From Liopterus haemorrhoidalis (lineage: Eukaryota; Arthropoda; Insecta; Coleoptera; Dytiscidae), in assembly GCA_963971575.1 (NCBI GenBank), contig OZ020619.1, positions 62,001 to 126,000 of the forward strand: a stretch of 64,000 bases of DNA, written 5' to 3'. The notes beneath the pieces were generated by a model, which did no database searches, was not told where the DNA came from, and was given only the letters and a program-made list of their open reading frames with translations. This document shows, piece after piece, positions 46,754-58,860 of this stretch. A program made the translations under genes and the position numbers. Every line of letters starts with the position of its first letter. The first letter of the stretch is position 1.

Positions 46754-47313
46754 CAGGGGTCCTTAAACTTATGTGGTCCGAGGACCTCCTCTTGAACAAC
46801 ATTTTTTTTTGCGGACCCCCTCCCAACCCTAGGCATTTTACGTCGTTCTTGAGACTTAATTTCTGGCTCGATAATCTCATAGGCACTACGTTATAATAAA
46901 TATTGATAAAAATGTATCGTTGGTTATTTAAATAAATGGTCTTGCGCATTTATAGAGATGAACATTTTTATTAGCATATAGAATAAAAAACATAAAATTA
47001 ATACAAATATTAGTAAAAAGAATTTAAAAAGTTCAAATTATAATACAACTCATACAAACATTTCTTGTTCAAATATTGGTCAAAATAGATCTTATTATAA
47101 TATGTTTTCTGTAAATAATTTTTACTAATTATTGTTTAGTTTGATCAATAACTAGTTATATAACAACAAATACAAAAAGTTTTGACCATGTAGGGTGTTT
47201 TTTAAGTGAGTTATTTGAATAAAAGCGAAAAGTTGGGGGATGTAAAGTTAATGTCAAAATTGTTTCGCGGACCTCTAGTAAAGGCTACGCAGACCCCAGT
47301 TTTAGAACCGCTG
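46754..47313. mobile_element. Complete nonautonomous hAT element (560 bp)
   Basis: Ends CAGGGGTCCTTAAAC and GTTTTAGAACCGCTG, flanked by perfect 8-bp duplications ACTTAGAT (46746-46753 and 47314-47321). Subterminal GCGGACC/GGTCCGAGG motifs are present. No transposase frame. Confidence 0.92.
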
Positions 47314-47321
47314 ACTTAGAT

Positions 47322-47820
47322 TCATAAACAAAAAATAATTTTACAATATGTTATATTTTGTGGGTAGAAAAAATTTGATAATATTTTTTACAACAAATAT
47401 TGTTGAAATTGATTTACAAAAAATATTTTGAAATGCATTGTTAGTTTAATAAAACAGTAAGGTAGGCCCTTTGGTTTCTAATAGCCAAAAATAGCGTGTT
47501 AAAATTGGTATTAACAATTTTTTAATTAATTATTTTTATACGCAAAATAAATATTGTAATTTGAATTACGTGGCATTGTCAAATCGCATAAGACTAAAAA
47601 TTAAAAAATCACATAAGGGATTAATTAGCAATTAATATATCATAAGATACCAATTATCGGTGAACAGTTGTACAAAAAACGTCGTGCGATTCACTTGTAG
47701 ATTAAATTCGTTGCCAAAACGTTGTGATTTAGTAAATAACATTGTTTATAACTTGCTATTATTTATAAAAACAATGTTTAAATAGTGATTCTGTTACTAA
47801 TATTTTATTTGCTGTTTCAG
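47322..47820. other. AT-rich stretch, intron-like
   Basis: No repeat or frame was recognised. It ends in a polypyrimidine tract and TTTGCTGTTTCAG before island A. Confidence 0.5.
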
Positions 47821-48059
47821 GTTTTTTTTTAATAGTTCGTGATTGGTCCGAGAAGACCTTAAACTAAAGAAGTTAGTGTTGTGCACCGTTTATTATTTCC
47901 GAATTTAATCGGCTTCCTCCTAGTTTATTTATTTTTTTTTTGGTGTCGTGCCGATACCTGTTGTTAATAGCCCTTCGTGAGTGTGCGAGTGCTAGTGCCC
48001 TAGAAGCAGAGGGGGATGCTGTCGGCGAAGGATTTGGCAAAATTGCTCTCCTGAACTTG
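47821..48059 (+). other. Exon-like island A, second copy
   Basis: Preceded by TTTGCTGTTTCAG and ended by CTGAACTTG|GTAAG. From 47940 an open frame of about 40 residues reads through ECASASALEAEGDAVGEGFG and KIALLNL to the donor in phase 0; joined to island B it continues PSLEDPM and stops. The minus strand is also open, so coding is not proven. The copy at 33046-33182 lacks the part around ECASAS. Confidence 0.5.
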
Positions 48060-48205
48060 GTAAGTTTTCTTAACAAAAATATATATTTTAATTTATATTT
48101 TTCAAAATTTTTATGCTTAAATGCCCTTATGGAACTTTGAATGGTTATTTTGCAAAAAAATATGTCTGAAATGTATAATTTTTGTGTTAAAGGCCTTTTT
48201 AGGGT

Positions 48206-48330
<125 letters not shown>

Positions 48331-48476
48331 TCGGTAAAAATTGTAGCCAAACGCCTAAACCTAGAAATTTACTTAAATAAGAAGGTTTATTTTACAAAAA
48401 TTATGTCATCTTTTAATTAATATTTTTGAAATATTCTAAGACTATTTGGTTGCTAATTGTTGTTTTATTGTTACAG

Positions 48477-48545
48477 CCATCGCTGGAGGACCCCATGTAA
48501 GTTCTGAGAAGGGCGTAGCGCCCAGAGCCCCTGGGACTACACGGG
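48477..48545 (+). other. Exon-like island B, second copy
   Basis: Bounded by ATTGTTACAG and ACGGG|GTAAGTCC. Contains CATCGCTGGAGGACCCCATG and a less perfect hairpin around GCCCAGAGCCCCTGGG. Confidence 0.5.
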
Positions 48546-49085
48546 GTAAGTCCTCAACATTTGTTGAGTATTTTTTGTTTTCATTTGCATCTTTGCAAAG
48601 TTGCAATTTCGGTATATTTTAAAACAATTCTCTGTGAAAAACTGCTTTCACTGGGAATATCTCCAAATTTTCATAGTAATATGAATATTGATAATTCCAA
48701 AAATTGAAACCGTGGATCTCTATCGTTTATAGGTTTTGAGTTATGAATTTTAGAAAATTGCAAAATATTACTCCTTGAGGTATTTAGGGTAGGCAACACA
48801 CAGTACGGCAATGCTCTGCGGGAGAGTTTATAGTATAAGGGGTATATTTTTTCTGTTTTTTAAATTGAGTAAAACTGAAAATAATGAGACGGAATTGTGC
48901 ATGAACACAATACGGCGTTTAGGGACATAGAATCCAACAAATAAATTTTCGATTATTTTAAAAGAATTTAGTTTTTAATCTAATAATAATATAATTTTAT
49001 ATTAGGACAACGTTCCAATAGATGCACACATCTTTATATATAATAATTTATGCAAATATATAACATTTAAAAAAAAGTTAAAAAA
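48546..49085. repeat. Eroded satellite-related sequence, AT-rich
   Basis: AATTGAAACCGTGGATCTC with GGTTTTGAGTTATGAATTTT (about 48700-48750) is a diverged GCAGGTCTC block, and GGCAACACACAGTACGGC echoes 45032. The rest is plain AT-rich sequence. Confidence 0.55.
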
Positions 49086-49177
49086 TATTTCACACGAGAG
49101 CTGAAAAGTAGACGATTACAGTGGATAAGACAAAAGTTGAGGGAGGACAACATGGTTAAAAGGACATGGAACGGAAG

Positions 49178-49987
49178 TAGGGCTTCTTAAACGGTTCCAT
49201 TTTCCCGGGATCCCGTATGAAACAATACATCCCGTTATCCCGGGGTTTCAACCCGGGAATCCCTCTTTTTTCGGAGAAGGAATATTTAGTAATTAAGGAC
49301 GTGGTAACGGCATTACAGCCATTAAAAATTGGTATTGAGAGACTTGGCCGACGCGGAGCAACACTACTTGAAGCAGAGGCTGTATTTTGGATGAGTTACG
49401 CAAAAACAATAATAGTTTTTCGTCTAAAATGCTGGAATCTGTCCAACAGAGAATTGTCGAACGAAGCAATAATAATTTAGTTGGCTTACTAAAATACCTA
49501 AACAACTCATCAAATTATAACACTACGAATCGGAAGTAAATTCAATAAATCAGTATTGCTATAGCTAAAAAGTTATTTGCTAAACTTTTTGTTGCAAATG
49601 CGGATACTTGTAGCATGGAAGATTTAGATAGTAGTGGTGATGAGGCTAAAAATTCACTGATGGCAGAGCGAGAAATCACGTCTGAATTATCACTTCATCA
49701 GAAGTTGGATGTTGCTATTTCGAATGTGACACGAGCTGAGAATACCGAAGGTTTTCTATATGACGTCAAAAACATCGCCAAAGAAATGAATATCTATGAA
49801 GCAACGGGAAAACGCACCAATAAATTATATGACGCACTAATGACCATTCCACAGACATCGATTGAATCTGAAAGAGCCTTTTCTGCGGCAGGTCTTTTCG
49901 TCACAAAAATTCGGTCATCATTAGGTGATAGCTCCATTGACACCCGGAATCCTGGAATTTGAAAATTGCGGTAAATGAGAAGCCCTA
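49178..49987 (+). mobile_element. Internally deleted hAT transposon with 8-bp target duplication
   Basis: Starts TAGGGCTTCT and ends AGAAGCCCTA. Flanks AACGGAAG (49170-49177) and GACGGAAG (49988-49995) agree at 7 of 8 bases. Inside lies the transposase remnant. At 810 bp it is far shorter than an autonomous hAT (typically 2.5-5 kb), so most of the coding region is lost. Confidence 0.87.
49217..49962 (+). pseudogene. hAT transposase remnant, C-terminal half, frameshifted
   Basis: hAT transposases cut and paste their own elements using an RNase H-like catalytic core and a C-terminal dimerisation region. Three consecutive frames give recognisable pieces. Frame one (to about 49385) contains FSEKEYLVIKDVVTALQPLK. 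A second frame contains SSKMLESVQQRIVERSNNN and a leucine-rich stretch. The third (49565-49962) contains LYDALMTIPQTSIESERAFS followed by AAGLFVTKIRSSLGD, the diagnostic hAT dimerisation motif. Frame changes near 49385 and 49540, and loss of the N-terminal zinc finger and first catalytic region, make it non-functional. The last residues run into the terminal repeat. Confidence 0.9.
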
Positions 49988-50062
49988 GACGGAAGATTAA
50001 ATCGCCCAGTAGGAAGACCTCGCAAGAAATGGAGAGTTTGGCTATCGGAAGAGTCAACTTAG

Positions 50063-50270
50063 GTGACATCTAATTGCAAATATAACCAACACATTGATTT
50101 TTAAATAATTTAAATTGATACTGGAGATAATATACCCCTAAGGACACGGATGGTTCTCGGTTCGTCCCAACTGCGCCCAACTCCCTTCAGGGGTGGGTAT
50201 TCCCAGCACTCATTGAGTGCTGTGCAAGACACTTATGGCAATTATTTAAAAAAAAGTAATAATAATAATA
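50063..50270 (+). mobile_element. LINE 3' UTR and (AAT)n tail, reference copy
   Basis: Follows the ORF2 stop directly: GTGACATCTAATTGCAAATA, then AATATACCCCTAAGGACACG, the CAGCACTCATTGAGTGCTG hairpin, ATGGCAATTATTT and an AATAATAATAAT tail. This copy ties the widespread hairpin module to a LINE. Confidence 0.78.
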
Positions 50271-50532
50271 GGGTACAGGTCTTCGTTTTAAAATGATAAC
50301 CGGTTTATACAGGGATACTAGTACCGGTTCATACGTCACATTGACCACGTGACTTTCACATCTATGGCCGGCGGTCTAGAAACTGAAAATTTACCTTCTC
50401 TGTCCCAAGATGCCTTTACAGGAGTTGGGACTTATTGTTTTTTTTCAGGAATAATTATCATAAAATAGTGCGGCCCTAAGAACACGGCAACAATTGCTGC
50501 AATATTGCGAATCGCACAAATACTCCGATTGA
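50271..50532. repeat. Block X, first copy
   Basis: Repeated at 59366-59640. Contains a stem AACCGGT/ACCGGTT (about 50299-50330), ATCTATGGCCGGCGGTCTAG shared with family P, and GTGCGGCCCTAAGAACACGG. No gene. Confidence 0.7.
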
Positions 50533-51725
50533 AAATCTAGTTTACAAGGATTTCAGGATTCTGTTTTCAAAGAGGAAGACTATTACAGTGCATATGATAC
50601 GTTAACACAAATGTGGATATCATTGTAAATATCTACGAAGGAAAATAAACATTTTGGTCGATACTGGAAGACTGAAATGTTATTTTTTTTATATTGAACA
50701 AGATTTAAAGAGGAGAGATGGAAGAGAGATGGAGGAGACTTGGAGGAGAGATAGAGGATAGGTGGAGAAGAGAAGGAGGAGAAATGGAGGAGAGAGAGAC
50801 TCCAAATATTTGACTAAATGCGGGATAAGGAATACAAAAATTTAAACTGCATGGCTCTATTTCTTCCCATTTTTTAGAGATGAATTTTTGAAATTTTCAC
50901 TTTTTGATAGCTTATAAATACGGCCTCGTTTTAATTTTTGAAACTCAATTTTTTTATAGACTAAATGCAGTATAAGAAATAGTCTCTTTTAAAAATTTTT
51001 CATTTTCACATTTTTAAGACATGAATTTTTGAAATGTTTTGATAGCTTGTACATCCGGCCCTGTTCTAAATTTTGAGACAAATTGTTAGTAGAAATGCGG
51101 CATTAGGAATCCAAAAATTGAAACCGCATGCCTTTATCCCTTTTCATTTTTGAGGCACGAATTTTTGAATTTTAGACTTTTTGAACATCTTGTATTTCCT
51201 GTTTTAAATATTTATTTTTTTTTATTTACTGAAGAATACCTGTGTATTAAAAAAAATTAAACCCCAGTTCTGTATCACTTTCAGTTTTTGTTATACAATT
51301 TTTTAAAGTTAATTTAATTTTTTAGACGGTGCCAGTTGAATTTTGGCATCACCCCCATCTTGTTATAAGTATATCGGGTCTTTCCAGGTATCTGGGGGAC
51401 CAAAGACCTGACACTTAGAACAACATGGTGGCGAGTAAGACCAACAATTTCGACTGACTGTTTAAGAACAGCTAAAAAAAATATTATAGAACTTTTTCAG
51501 TTTGTCATTTTTTTTTTTGTCATTTTCAAGGGTTTTGTTTGCCTACTCTTAAATATATTCCGAATTGAAACGTTATGGCCCCAAAATTTTTACCCCTTTG
51601 AAATTAGAAATATTTTATTATTTTGGTTTTTATAATTTATCGTAATTCTGGCTCTGTTTTAAATTTTAAATTTCCACTAAACGAGATACAAGCATTCCAA
51701 AAATTCAAACCGTAGATTTCTTCCT
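50533..51725 (-). repeat. Unit B, inverted copy
   Basis: Reverse complement of the 15251-17646 units: GAAAATCTAGTTTACAAGG, purine minisatellite (GGAGAGATGGA type, 50715-50800), palindromic core at about 51378-51412, end at CCGTAGATTTCTTCC. Confidence 0.85.
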
Positions 51726-52337
51726 TATAGTTTTGGATGTAAAATGTTTTGAAATTCGATAATTTTTGAATTATAATTTTTTGTTAATTCAGCCCTATTT
51801 TAAAATTTATAATTCTAAATTTTTTATACACTAATCAATATATAGGGATTCCAAAAATTCAAACCGGAGGTCTCTATCTTTTTTTTGAAATATTAATTTG
51901 TGAAATAAGATTTTTTTTACCGTAAATCCGGCCCAGTTTTAAATTTTCTAACTCTAATTTTTATACGGAAATCAAAATGTGGTAATTTTAAAAATTCCAA
52001 TCGGTGGTCTCTACCTTAAATCGTTTTTGAGTTATGATTTTGGTGGAGAGATTGTGAGAAAATGAAGTAGAAATGGAGCAGAGATAGTGAAGAAATGGAG
52101 CAGATAGTGGGGAAATGTAGGAAAGATAGTAGAGAAATGTAGGAAGATAGAAGAGAAATGTAGGAGAGATTGAGGAGAGATAAAGGGGCGATGAAGCAGA
52201 TATGAAGAAGAAATGAAGGAGAGATAAGGGAGATAAAGGGAGGTAACGAGAAATGGAAGTGGGTTGTACGAAAGATAGTGGAGAGATGCAGGAGAATTGG
52301 AGGAGAGGAACAGAAGTGAAAGAGGAGTGGACAGACA
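51726..52337 (-). repeat. Inverted counterpart of 14739-15250
   Basis: Contains AAACCGGAGGTCTCTATC and a purine minisatellite (52040-52320) of GGAGAGAT/GAAATGGAG words, longer than its counterpart. The long minus frames here are products of the stop-free purine/pyrimidine tract. Confidence 0.75.
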
Positions 52338-52470
52338 ATATACCCCTAAGGTATGGATGGTTCTCGGATCATCCCATCTGCGCCCAACTCCCTTCAGGGG
52401 TGGGTATTCCCAGCACTCTCTGAGTGCTGTGGAAAACACTTATGGCAATTTTCAAAAAAATAATAATAAT
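52338..52470 (+). mobile_element. LINE 3' tail at the unit B / unit A junction (inverted side)
   Basis: AATATACCCCTAAGG, hairpin CAGCACTCTCTGAGTGCTG, (AAT)n. Mirror of 14603-14738. Confidence 0.72.
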
Positions 52471-52643
52471 GTTTCCAACGCTTAGGTGACATCTAATTGC
52501 AAAGAAAACCAACACATTGATTTTTAAATAAATTAAATTGATAGTGGTAAATGGAGCAGCGAATCCTGATGGTTAAAAAAATAAAATTGTTTTAAACAGT
52601 TTTAAAGTTAAAAGATGCCTGCAAAAAAAATGTGATCTAGTCA

Positions 52644-52829
52644 TTCAGAAGGACTGTTAGATTGAATATTCGTCAATCAGTGGGAAGACCTCGCCAGAGA
52701 TTGAGAAACCAGCTAACCGAAAATTTAACAAGTTCTGATTTACAAGACACATGGAAAGCCCTGACAAACAGATCAAGATGGAGGACTAATGTGAGTCAAT
52801 CCGAATGGAGTATAGTACAAGAGGTCTAG
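52644..52829 (+). pseudogene. LINE ORF2 C-terminal fragment, unit A copy 3
   Basis: Frame from TTC at 52644: FRRTVRLNIRQSVGRPRQR, later DLQDTWKALTNRSRWR, stop at 52827-52829. Compared with 6911-7078 it stays open further upstream. RLN..VGRPR matches RLNRPVGRPR of the LINE at 49997, which supports common origin. Confidence 0.65.
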
Positions 52830-53515
52830 AAACAACTTTAAATAATTTTAAGAATTCGAAAATTTATTGAAAAAATTATTTAATTGACCTGTTTATACAG
52901 GGGTAATAGGAGACGTAGAAACGGCACGATACCATGGATTTTATTTAGTATACTAGAAGTCTAGAAACAACTTAATTTTAAGAATTAAAAGATTTATTGA
53001 ATTTTTTGATTTATCGAAAAAATTATTTTATTGAGCTGTTTATACAGGGGTACTAGGAGACGTAGAAACGTGGAAACGTCACGATACTGTGGATATTATT
53101 TAGTCTAGAGGTCTAGAAACAACTTGATTTCAATAATTCAAAGATTTATTGAATTTGTTTATTTATCGAAAAAATTACTTAATTGGCCTGTTTATATAGA
53201 GGTAATAGGAAAGGTGGAAACGTCACGATACCATGGATTTTATTTAGTATTCTAGAGGTCTAGAAACAACTTAATTTTAAGAATTCAAAGATTTTTTGAA
53301 TTTTTTGATTTATCGAAAAAATTATTTTATCTACCTGTTTATACAGGGGTAATAGGAGTGGTGGAAACGTCACGGTACCGTGGATTTTATTTAGTATACT
53401 AGAGGTCTAGAAACAACTTAATTTTAAGAATTCAAAGCTTTATTGAATTTTTTGATTTATCGAAAAAATTATTTAATTTACCTGTTTATACAGGGGCAAT
53501 AAAATTCACACTTTA
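52820..53515 (-). repeat. 147-bp satellite, inverted copy, about five units
   Basis: Same words as 6091-6925 in reverse complement (CTGTTTATACAGGGGTAATA starts). One unit fewer than the direct copies. Confidence 0.9.
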
Positions 53516-54984
53516 TACCATTTTTTTATTTTAACGCAATTTTCATTATATACTAGCTGGAACCCGTTGTGTACAAACGAACTAATTAGTATAGATATAA
53601 TTTTTTGTCGCACACCCTGTTTCTTAAAAGAATTGATCCAAAAATCTAAAAAGTATTTTATTGATACCTGCGAAACCGTAAATTCAGTCAGTTTATGATT
53701 AAATTTTTTTTTTTTGTTTATTGTTTATGTTTTATATTAGACGAGATGTGTTTGTTTGGTTATTTTGTTACTCGCTTTGTTTTCCTTGCGTATTAAATTT
53801 CTCACGAATCTACGTGTGAAGTCAAGAGGGGAGGAGAGTAGGACGTATTAAAGAGGATTAAGTAATAAGGATAATTTCCAGAATTCCACAGGAAATTTTA
53901 CCTGGCAAATATTAGAAATTCGATCTTTAGGAAAATACGACAGGAATTTTTAATTATTATTATTTTTTTTTTGTAGTTTTTAAATTTGTCTAACTTCAAG
54001 AGAAAGCTCTTTCTGTTCTCTGCCCCACTTGGAATTTTTTTTGATTTGGTTTAGTCTCTTAAAATATGTATTTCAAAAACGTTTTCTATTCCGAAAAATT
54101 TTATTTTTATCCCAGACAAGTAATTATTTTTAGTAGATATTATTTTCATATAGTGCTGGAGGTCAATTTGAAATCAAGAGAAAGGTATTTTTCTGCTCTA
54201 TGCCCCACTTGGTGACAGTTTTGGTTTGGTTTAGAGGCGTTTTAAAATATGGCTACCAAAGACGTTCTATATTCCGAAAAAATATTTTTTTCGTCAAGTA
54301 CTTATCATTTTTAGTTGAAATTATTTTCATGTAGTGCTGGAAGTCAAGAACAGAATATATCATAACCCTATGCACCTCTTAAAAGTTCTTTTATTTCTAA
54401 ATTAAATTATAATTAATAATAAAATAAATTATCAATAAATATTTGCGGTTTTCATATAGTGCTGGAGGTCAAGCACGTACATTTTTACAACCTTATGTGT
54501 CACTTAAGAGTTTAATTTCTATTTAATAATTATATAATAAAATTCAGAATGTGTTTAGTTTGTTTGATCCTTTGTGATGTTATTTTTGGAAATAAGCCCT
54601 TGTTAGAAGCTTAAAATGTCCTTTACGATCTTTGATATTCGGGGAAAACATATAAGTACATTTCCAAAGATTGCGGTTGCTTTGACACGATTTTTTTTTT
54701 TTTCAAGAAATGGTTTCTGGTAAAGTCACGAAAGACTAGAAAGGTGAATTAATTCTAAAACTGTGGTTTAGAGCCCTCTTGTTTTTTTTTTTTAGAATGA
54801 ATATTATTTACATTCGTAGATGGTAGTCTATTTTCACTAATAAGCTCGGGTCTAATTTTCTTTATTGGGTTTTTTTGGTCTTTAACATATAGTTTTGCAA
54901 CTTTGTTTTTAAAAATTATTTCGCATCTCAGGGCTTTTTTTGTCATTTATGGATCAAATTTTAATTATACTTTACTTCGTCTTG

Positions 54985-55240
54985 TTTTGCGCTACAGTGG
55001 CACCAGGGTAAAACTGTTACTTACGCAGTAAAGCGGGTTCGAAACCCGATGGCTAGTGATTAACTTTTATATTTAAATCAAAAGTTGACTTGGCTTCGAT
55101 TAATTAAAATGAGATTTTTTTAGGGATAATAGGGTTGAAAGACAGATTTTATAACGAAGTGGGTCAAGATATATTGCCTAACGCACCACTTAGGTGTTGG
55201 GAACCTATATTATGAGTTTGGAAAATTATGGGACCGGTTT
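54985..55240 (+). mobile_element. Second tRNA-like SINE family, unit A copy 3
   Basis: Plus-strand CTACAGTGGCACCAGGGT, then GGGTTCGAAACCC, with a body continuing to TGGGACCGG. Counterpart of 4290-4545. Confidence 0.5.
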
Positions 55241-55325
55241 TTCAAATTCGTAATGTCAAATAATAAATGAGTTTAATTTTAAAAATCTCATTTATTTTTT
55301 ATTTGATATTTTTTATGGATACTTT

Positions 55326-55505
55326 TATAGGCTATTTCAAACGTTTAAGCGGAACTTAATGGACTTTTAATTTTCCTGAGTTGTCATGAGCTCTCTTTTT
55401 AAGGTTTGAAGTGGGCTTCTGCTAAACAAAATTACCAAAAACTTCACTTAATTTGTAAAAATTACTAGAATTCAAAATCTTCCGCTTAAACCACAGAAAC
55501 TATAG
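55326..55505 (-). mobile_element. MITE with TTTAAGCGGAA inverted ends, copy in inverted unit A
   Basis: TATAGGCTATTTCAAACGTT...GCGGAA and TTCCGCTTAAACC...CTATAG ends. Confidence 0.7.
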
Positions 55506-56809
55506 TTATTTTATTTTCACATGTCTAGTTGTATTTCGTGGTTACCAACTAAAATGCCCCCCCCCCAACATGGCCTATTGAGATGAGGAAACATCTTGAA
55601 TGGATTCTATAAGTCGTTAGTATCTGATTACAATTTTTTTATTTAATTTTGGGAAACATTTTTTTCAAAAAGGTGTCAGTATAATTATGGAGCCGCTATA
55701 GCAGGGGTGGGAATCTTTCGGAAACAAAGAGCCATTCCAAATAAACCCTCTAAAGAAAAATTTGCAGCAACTTTTACAAGTTATCCTGATCTTTGGAAAA
55801 TTTTCAAAAAGAAATAAATTTTATAATTTTTCATTATTTACAGACACCATTTCTACAGATAAGATTAGAAAAAGTATTGTATGCACGGTTGTTTTGTGTG
55901 TGCATACAATAAATCAATTATTACCGACCGCCAACATATAAGGGAGGTATTGTGATCATACCGATTTTGACATTCCGAGATTTCGATGGATCTTCACGAA
56001 TTTAGGTCCCTACATTAACGTTTTCACTATTTTTAGCATGATGTCTGTCGGTCTATCTGTCCGTTTGTCTGCTCTGGGACCACTAGTTCTTGACCTCTGC
56101 ACTATATCTTTAGGGATGAATTTAAATATCGTTCATCAATAATATATGTATTAATGCAAATTTTAAAAAATTACAGAAAATTCTAAATTCTGTATTATTA
56201 TATTGAAAATAATAGCTGTATTTTTGTCCAGATAGGTGCCTTTTGCGTCTCGTGCGTCTCTAGGTGTTCTAGTTCTTGACATCAGCACTATAATTTGAGC
56301 AATTAATACTATAAATCTATATATATAAATTCGGAGGCTCCGTTTGTACATTATTATTTTTTTAGTATTTTTACTTTGGTAGCTAAAATATAGTTAGCTT
56401 AGACCATTTTGACCATTTTTATAATTTTTGTCTGTCTGTGCAGATTGAAATATTGAAAGGTATTTCAAACTCTCCAAGTAATTTGTCTTTTTTTTATACC
56501 CCATAATAACCTTTTGTGTTAATTATTTTAGCGCATATTTAAAGATCAGAGCCCCCTGTAGACCTTTTATTTATTGTTGTTCGCACTGCCACGTATTTTG
56601 AAAATTACTTTAGAAGCATTTACACCCACATTAGGATCACTCGAAACTATTTTTTTCTGGAATAGTTAAGAGTAGATTAATTTTTAACTGCACCCATAAG
56701 GTTTCGTAGGTATGTTAAAATACTCTTGTACCGTCAATCAAGTGTCCTATTTGGTAGAAATTGTGGCCAAACGACTGGACCTAGAGAATTAAAATTTATA
56801 TGTCTTCCT

Positions 56810-57255
56810 GAAGGGTTGGTTTAAAATTTGGAATAATGTACATAACTGTTATATGCTGGGAATGTTTTATTAGATTATTTTTTCGAAAATTACCAAGTTT
56901 CCAGGGTTTTACTAAGAAAACCTTATACTGTCTGTCTGTTAGTGAGTTTTTAGGTGTTGGCTTAAAAGTCTGAAAAATTCAGAATAATTCACATAACAGG
57001 GATATGCTCGGAATTTTTTCTATTAGATTATTTTTTCGAAAATTACCAAGTTTCCAGGATTTTACTAAGAAAACCTTATACTGTCTGTCTGTTAGTGAGT
57101 TTTTAGGTGTTGGCTTAAAAGTCTGAAAAATTCAGAATAATTCACATAACCGGGATATGCTCGGAATTTTTTTTTTATTAGATTATTTTTTCGTATATTA
57201 CCAAGTTTCCAGGGTTTTAATAAGAAAACCTTATACTGTCTGTCTGTTTTCCGTT
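56810..57255 (-). repeat. Three-unit 153-bp tandem repeat, inverted copy
   Basis: Reverse complement of 2035-2480; CCTTATACTGTCTGTCTGTT recurs three times. Confidence 0.85.
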
Positions 57256-57849
57256 TAGAGGGGTTGTCTCAATTTATTAAAAATGAGATGTTTTTTTGTT
57301 ATGTTTGACTTGTTGGATTATCAGTCCTATGATGATTTTAAGTGTTTTTGAAATTATATTAAGAAATTGAAAAAATCAAGGGCCCGGTTTTTTCAAATCT
57401 TAATGTAGTTATATCAGTTATTATTTACAAAAAGAATTTGTATAATTTCAGAAATCTCATTTTTGATATTTTTGTTTTTTCAAAAAAAAAATTGCAGTTT
57501 ATTTTTTAAATAATTTATTTAAAAACTATATTGAAAGATTGTGAACAAAAAACCCTTATACAGTCACTCATATGTCTGTCTGTTTGTACAATAGAAATTG
57601 TTGCTGTAAACTGTTTGACCTACCGAGTTGAAATTTGGCATGCATTTTATTATCCACATAATTACTGAAAAATACATACTTGTAATTTTCGAAAAAACAT
57701 TTTGAATAGTGAAAATAAAAGGTCTTGAGGCGTCGATTAAGGAACAATTTCAATTTTTAAATTCATTCTTTTGGCACATTTTTTCCAAAATCTTTTTCGG
57801 ATACAAATATTTTAATAACTAATAAAATAGGAGGCTATATCGCTTTTTT

Positions 57850-57890
<41 letters not shown>
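57850..57890. repeat. (AT)n microsatellite
   Basis: Counterpart of 1413-1446 and the longest of the three. Confidence 0.9.
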
Positions 57891-57894
<4 letters not shown>

Positions 57895-58390
57895 CCTTAT
57901 TTTTATAATGTATATATTTGGGGAGCTTTGGAGCGCTACCTCACTTATCATTCCAGCTAGTGTATATCTAAGTGGGTTATCAAAAGGAAGTTCTAGCCAT
58001 TTGCTGAACTTTTTCACTTACTAAATATCTGCGAAATCCTAACATGTGTACAATTTCACAATTGGTATTTTTTTGAGGTCTCGATATATACGTATGTATA
58101 TATGTAGGTAAAGCTAACAGCCCTGTGGGGCGGTTCGTGACAAATAGAGTAATTTGGTCGCTTATTAATTTTGATTAAGGCCCTATGTTCGGAGTTAGTA
58201 AGTTAAGTAATGGGTTCTACATGAAATATGGCCCATTTCGCAAATATTACGGGAACAAATTGATATTTAGACTGATTGCTCTTGATTTCATTACATTTTG
58301 GGTGGAACAATTAATAAAATTAATATTATTTTTTTATATAGACAAACTGACATTTCAAAACTTTTTTACTCAAAATTAAATTAAAGATAG

Positions 58391-58515
58391 CCGACCGGCG
58401 TAGTGTAGTGGTAACACATGTGGTCTGCATTGCGAAGGTCTCGGGTTCGAATCCGGTTCAGGCATGGAATTTTTCACAAACAATGTCCTGGCTAATTGCC
58501 ACAGAGGCAAAGGCC
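58391..58515 (+). mobile_element. tRNA-derived SINE, unit A copy 3
   Basis: CCGACCGGCGTAGTGTAGTGG head, GGTTCGAATCC box B, GGCTAATTGCC and GGCAAAGGCC tail. Counterpart of 791-915. Confidence 0.8.
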
Positions 58516-58860
58516 ATTTAATTAAAAATAAAAAAAAAATTAAAGAATAATTTTCTTAGATTTATTTTTTGGTCTAAAAAATATTTTTTATTTTTCTTAT
58601 TTCTCGGCGCTAATTATAATTTGTTAATTTTTAACCCTTCTTGCCTCTTTTAGAAAATGTTTTTAAAATAAATTATTTTTACAAATTTCGACAAACGGGA
58701 TTTCTTCGCATATCGCCAGAGTTTGGGTTGCGGCCGATTTCTGGGTATAAAGCTCCCTTGACCTTCTCTGAGAAGGTTACAGGTGAACGACTCGTCTGCG
58801 TGGAACACGTTTCGGGCAAACATGGACGGTACTGGCGGAAATAAAAACATTTTTAATAAT

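Larger units (their letters stand above)
49086..50062 (+). pseudogene. LINE ORF2 C-terminus, interrupted by a hAT element
   Basis: Upstream part (49092-49177) reads TRELKSRRLQWIRQ, then KLREDNMVKRTWNG. Downstream (49997-50062) the same frame continues RLNRPVGRPRKKWR and ends at a TAG at 50060. This is the usual order at the C-terminus of LINE reverse transcriptase proteins (RRLQW..., basic linker, GRPRKKW). The 810-bp hAT plus one 8-bp target duplication sits exactly between, and deleting them restores the frame. The LINE is 5' truncated near 49086, so no reverse transcriptase domain remains and it is inactive. The 3' UTR and (AAT)n tail follow to 50270. Confidence 0.82.

Noticed and set aside
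47873..48076. Minus-strand protein over island A
   Set aside because: It overlaps the plus-strand island with its better splice signals and appears to be a shadow frame.
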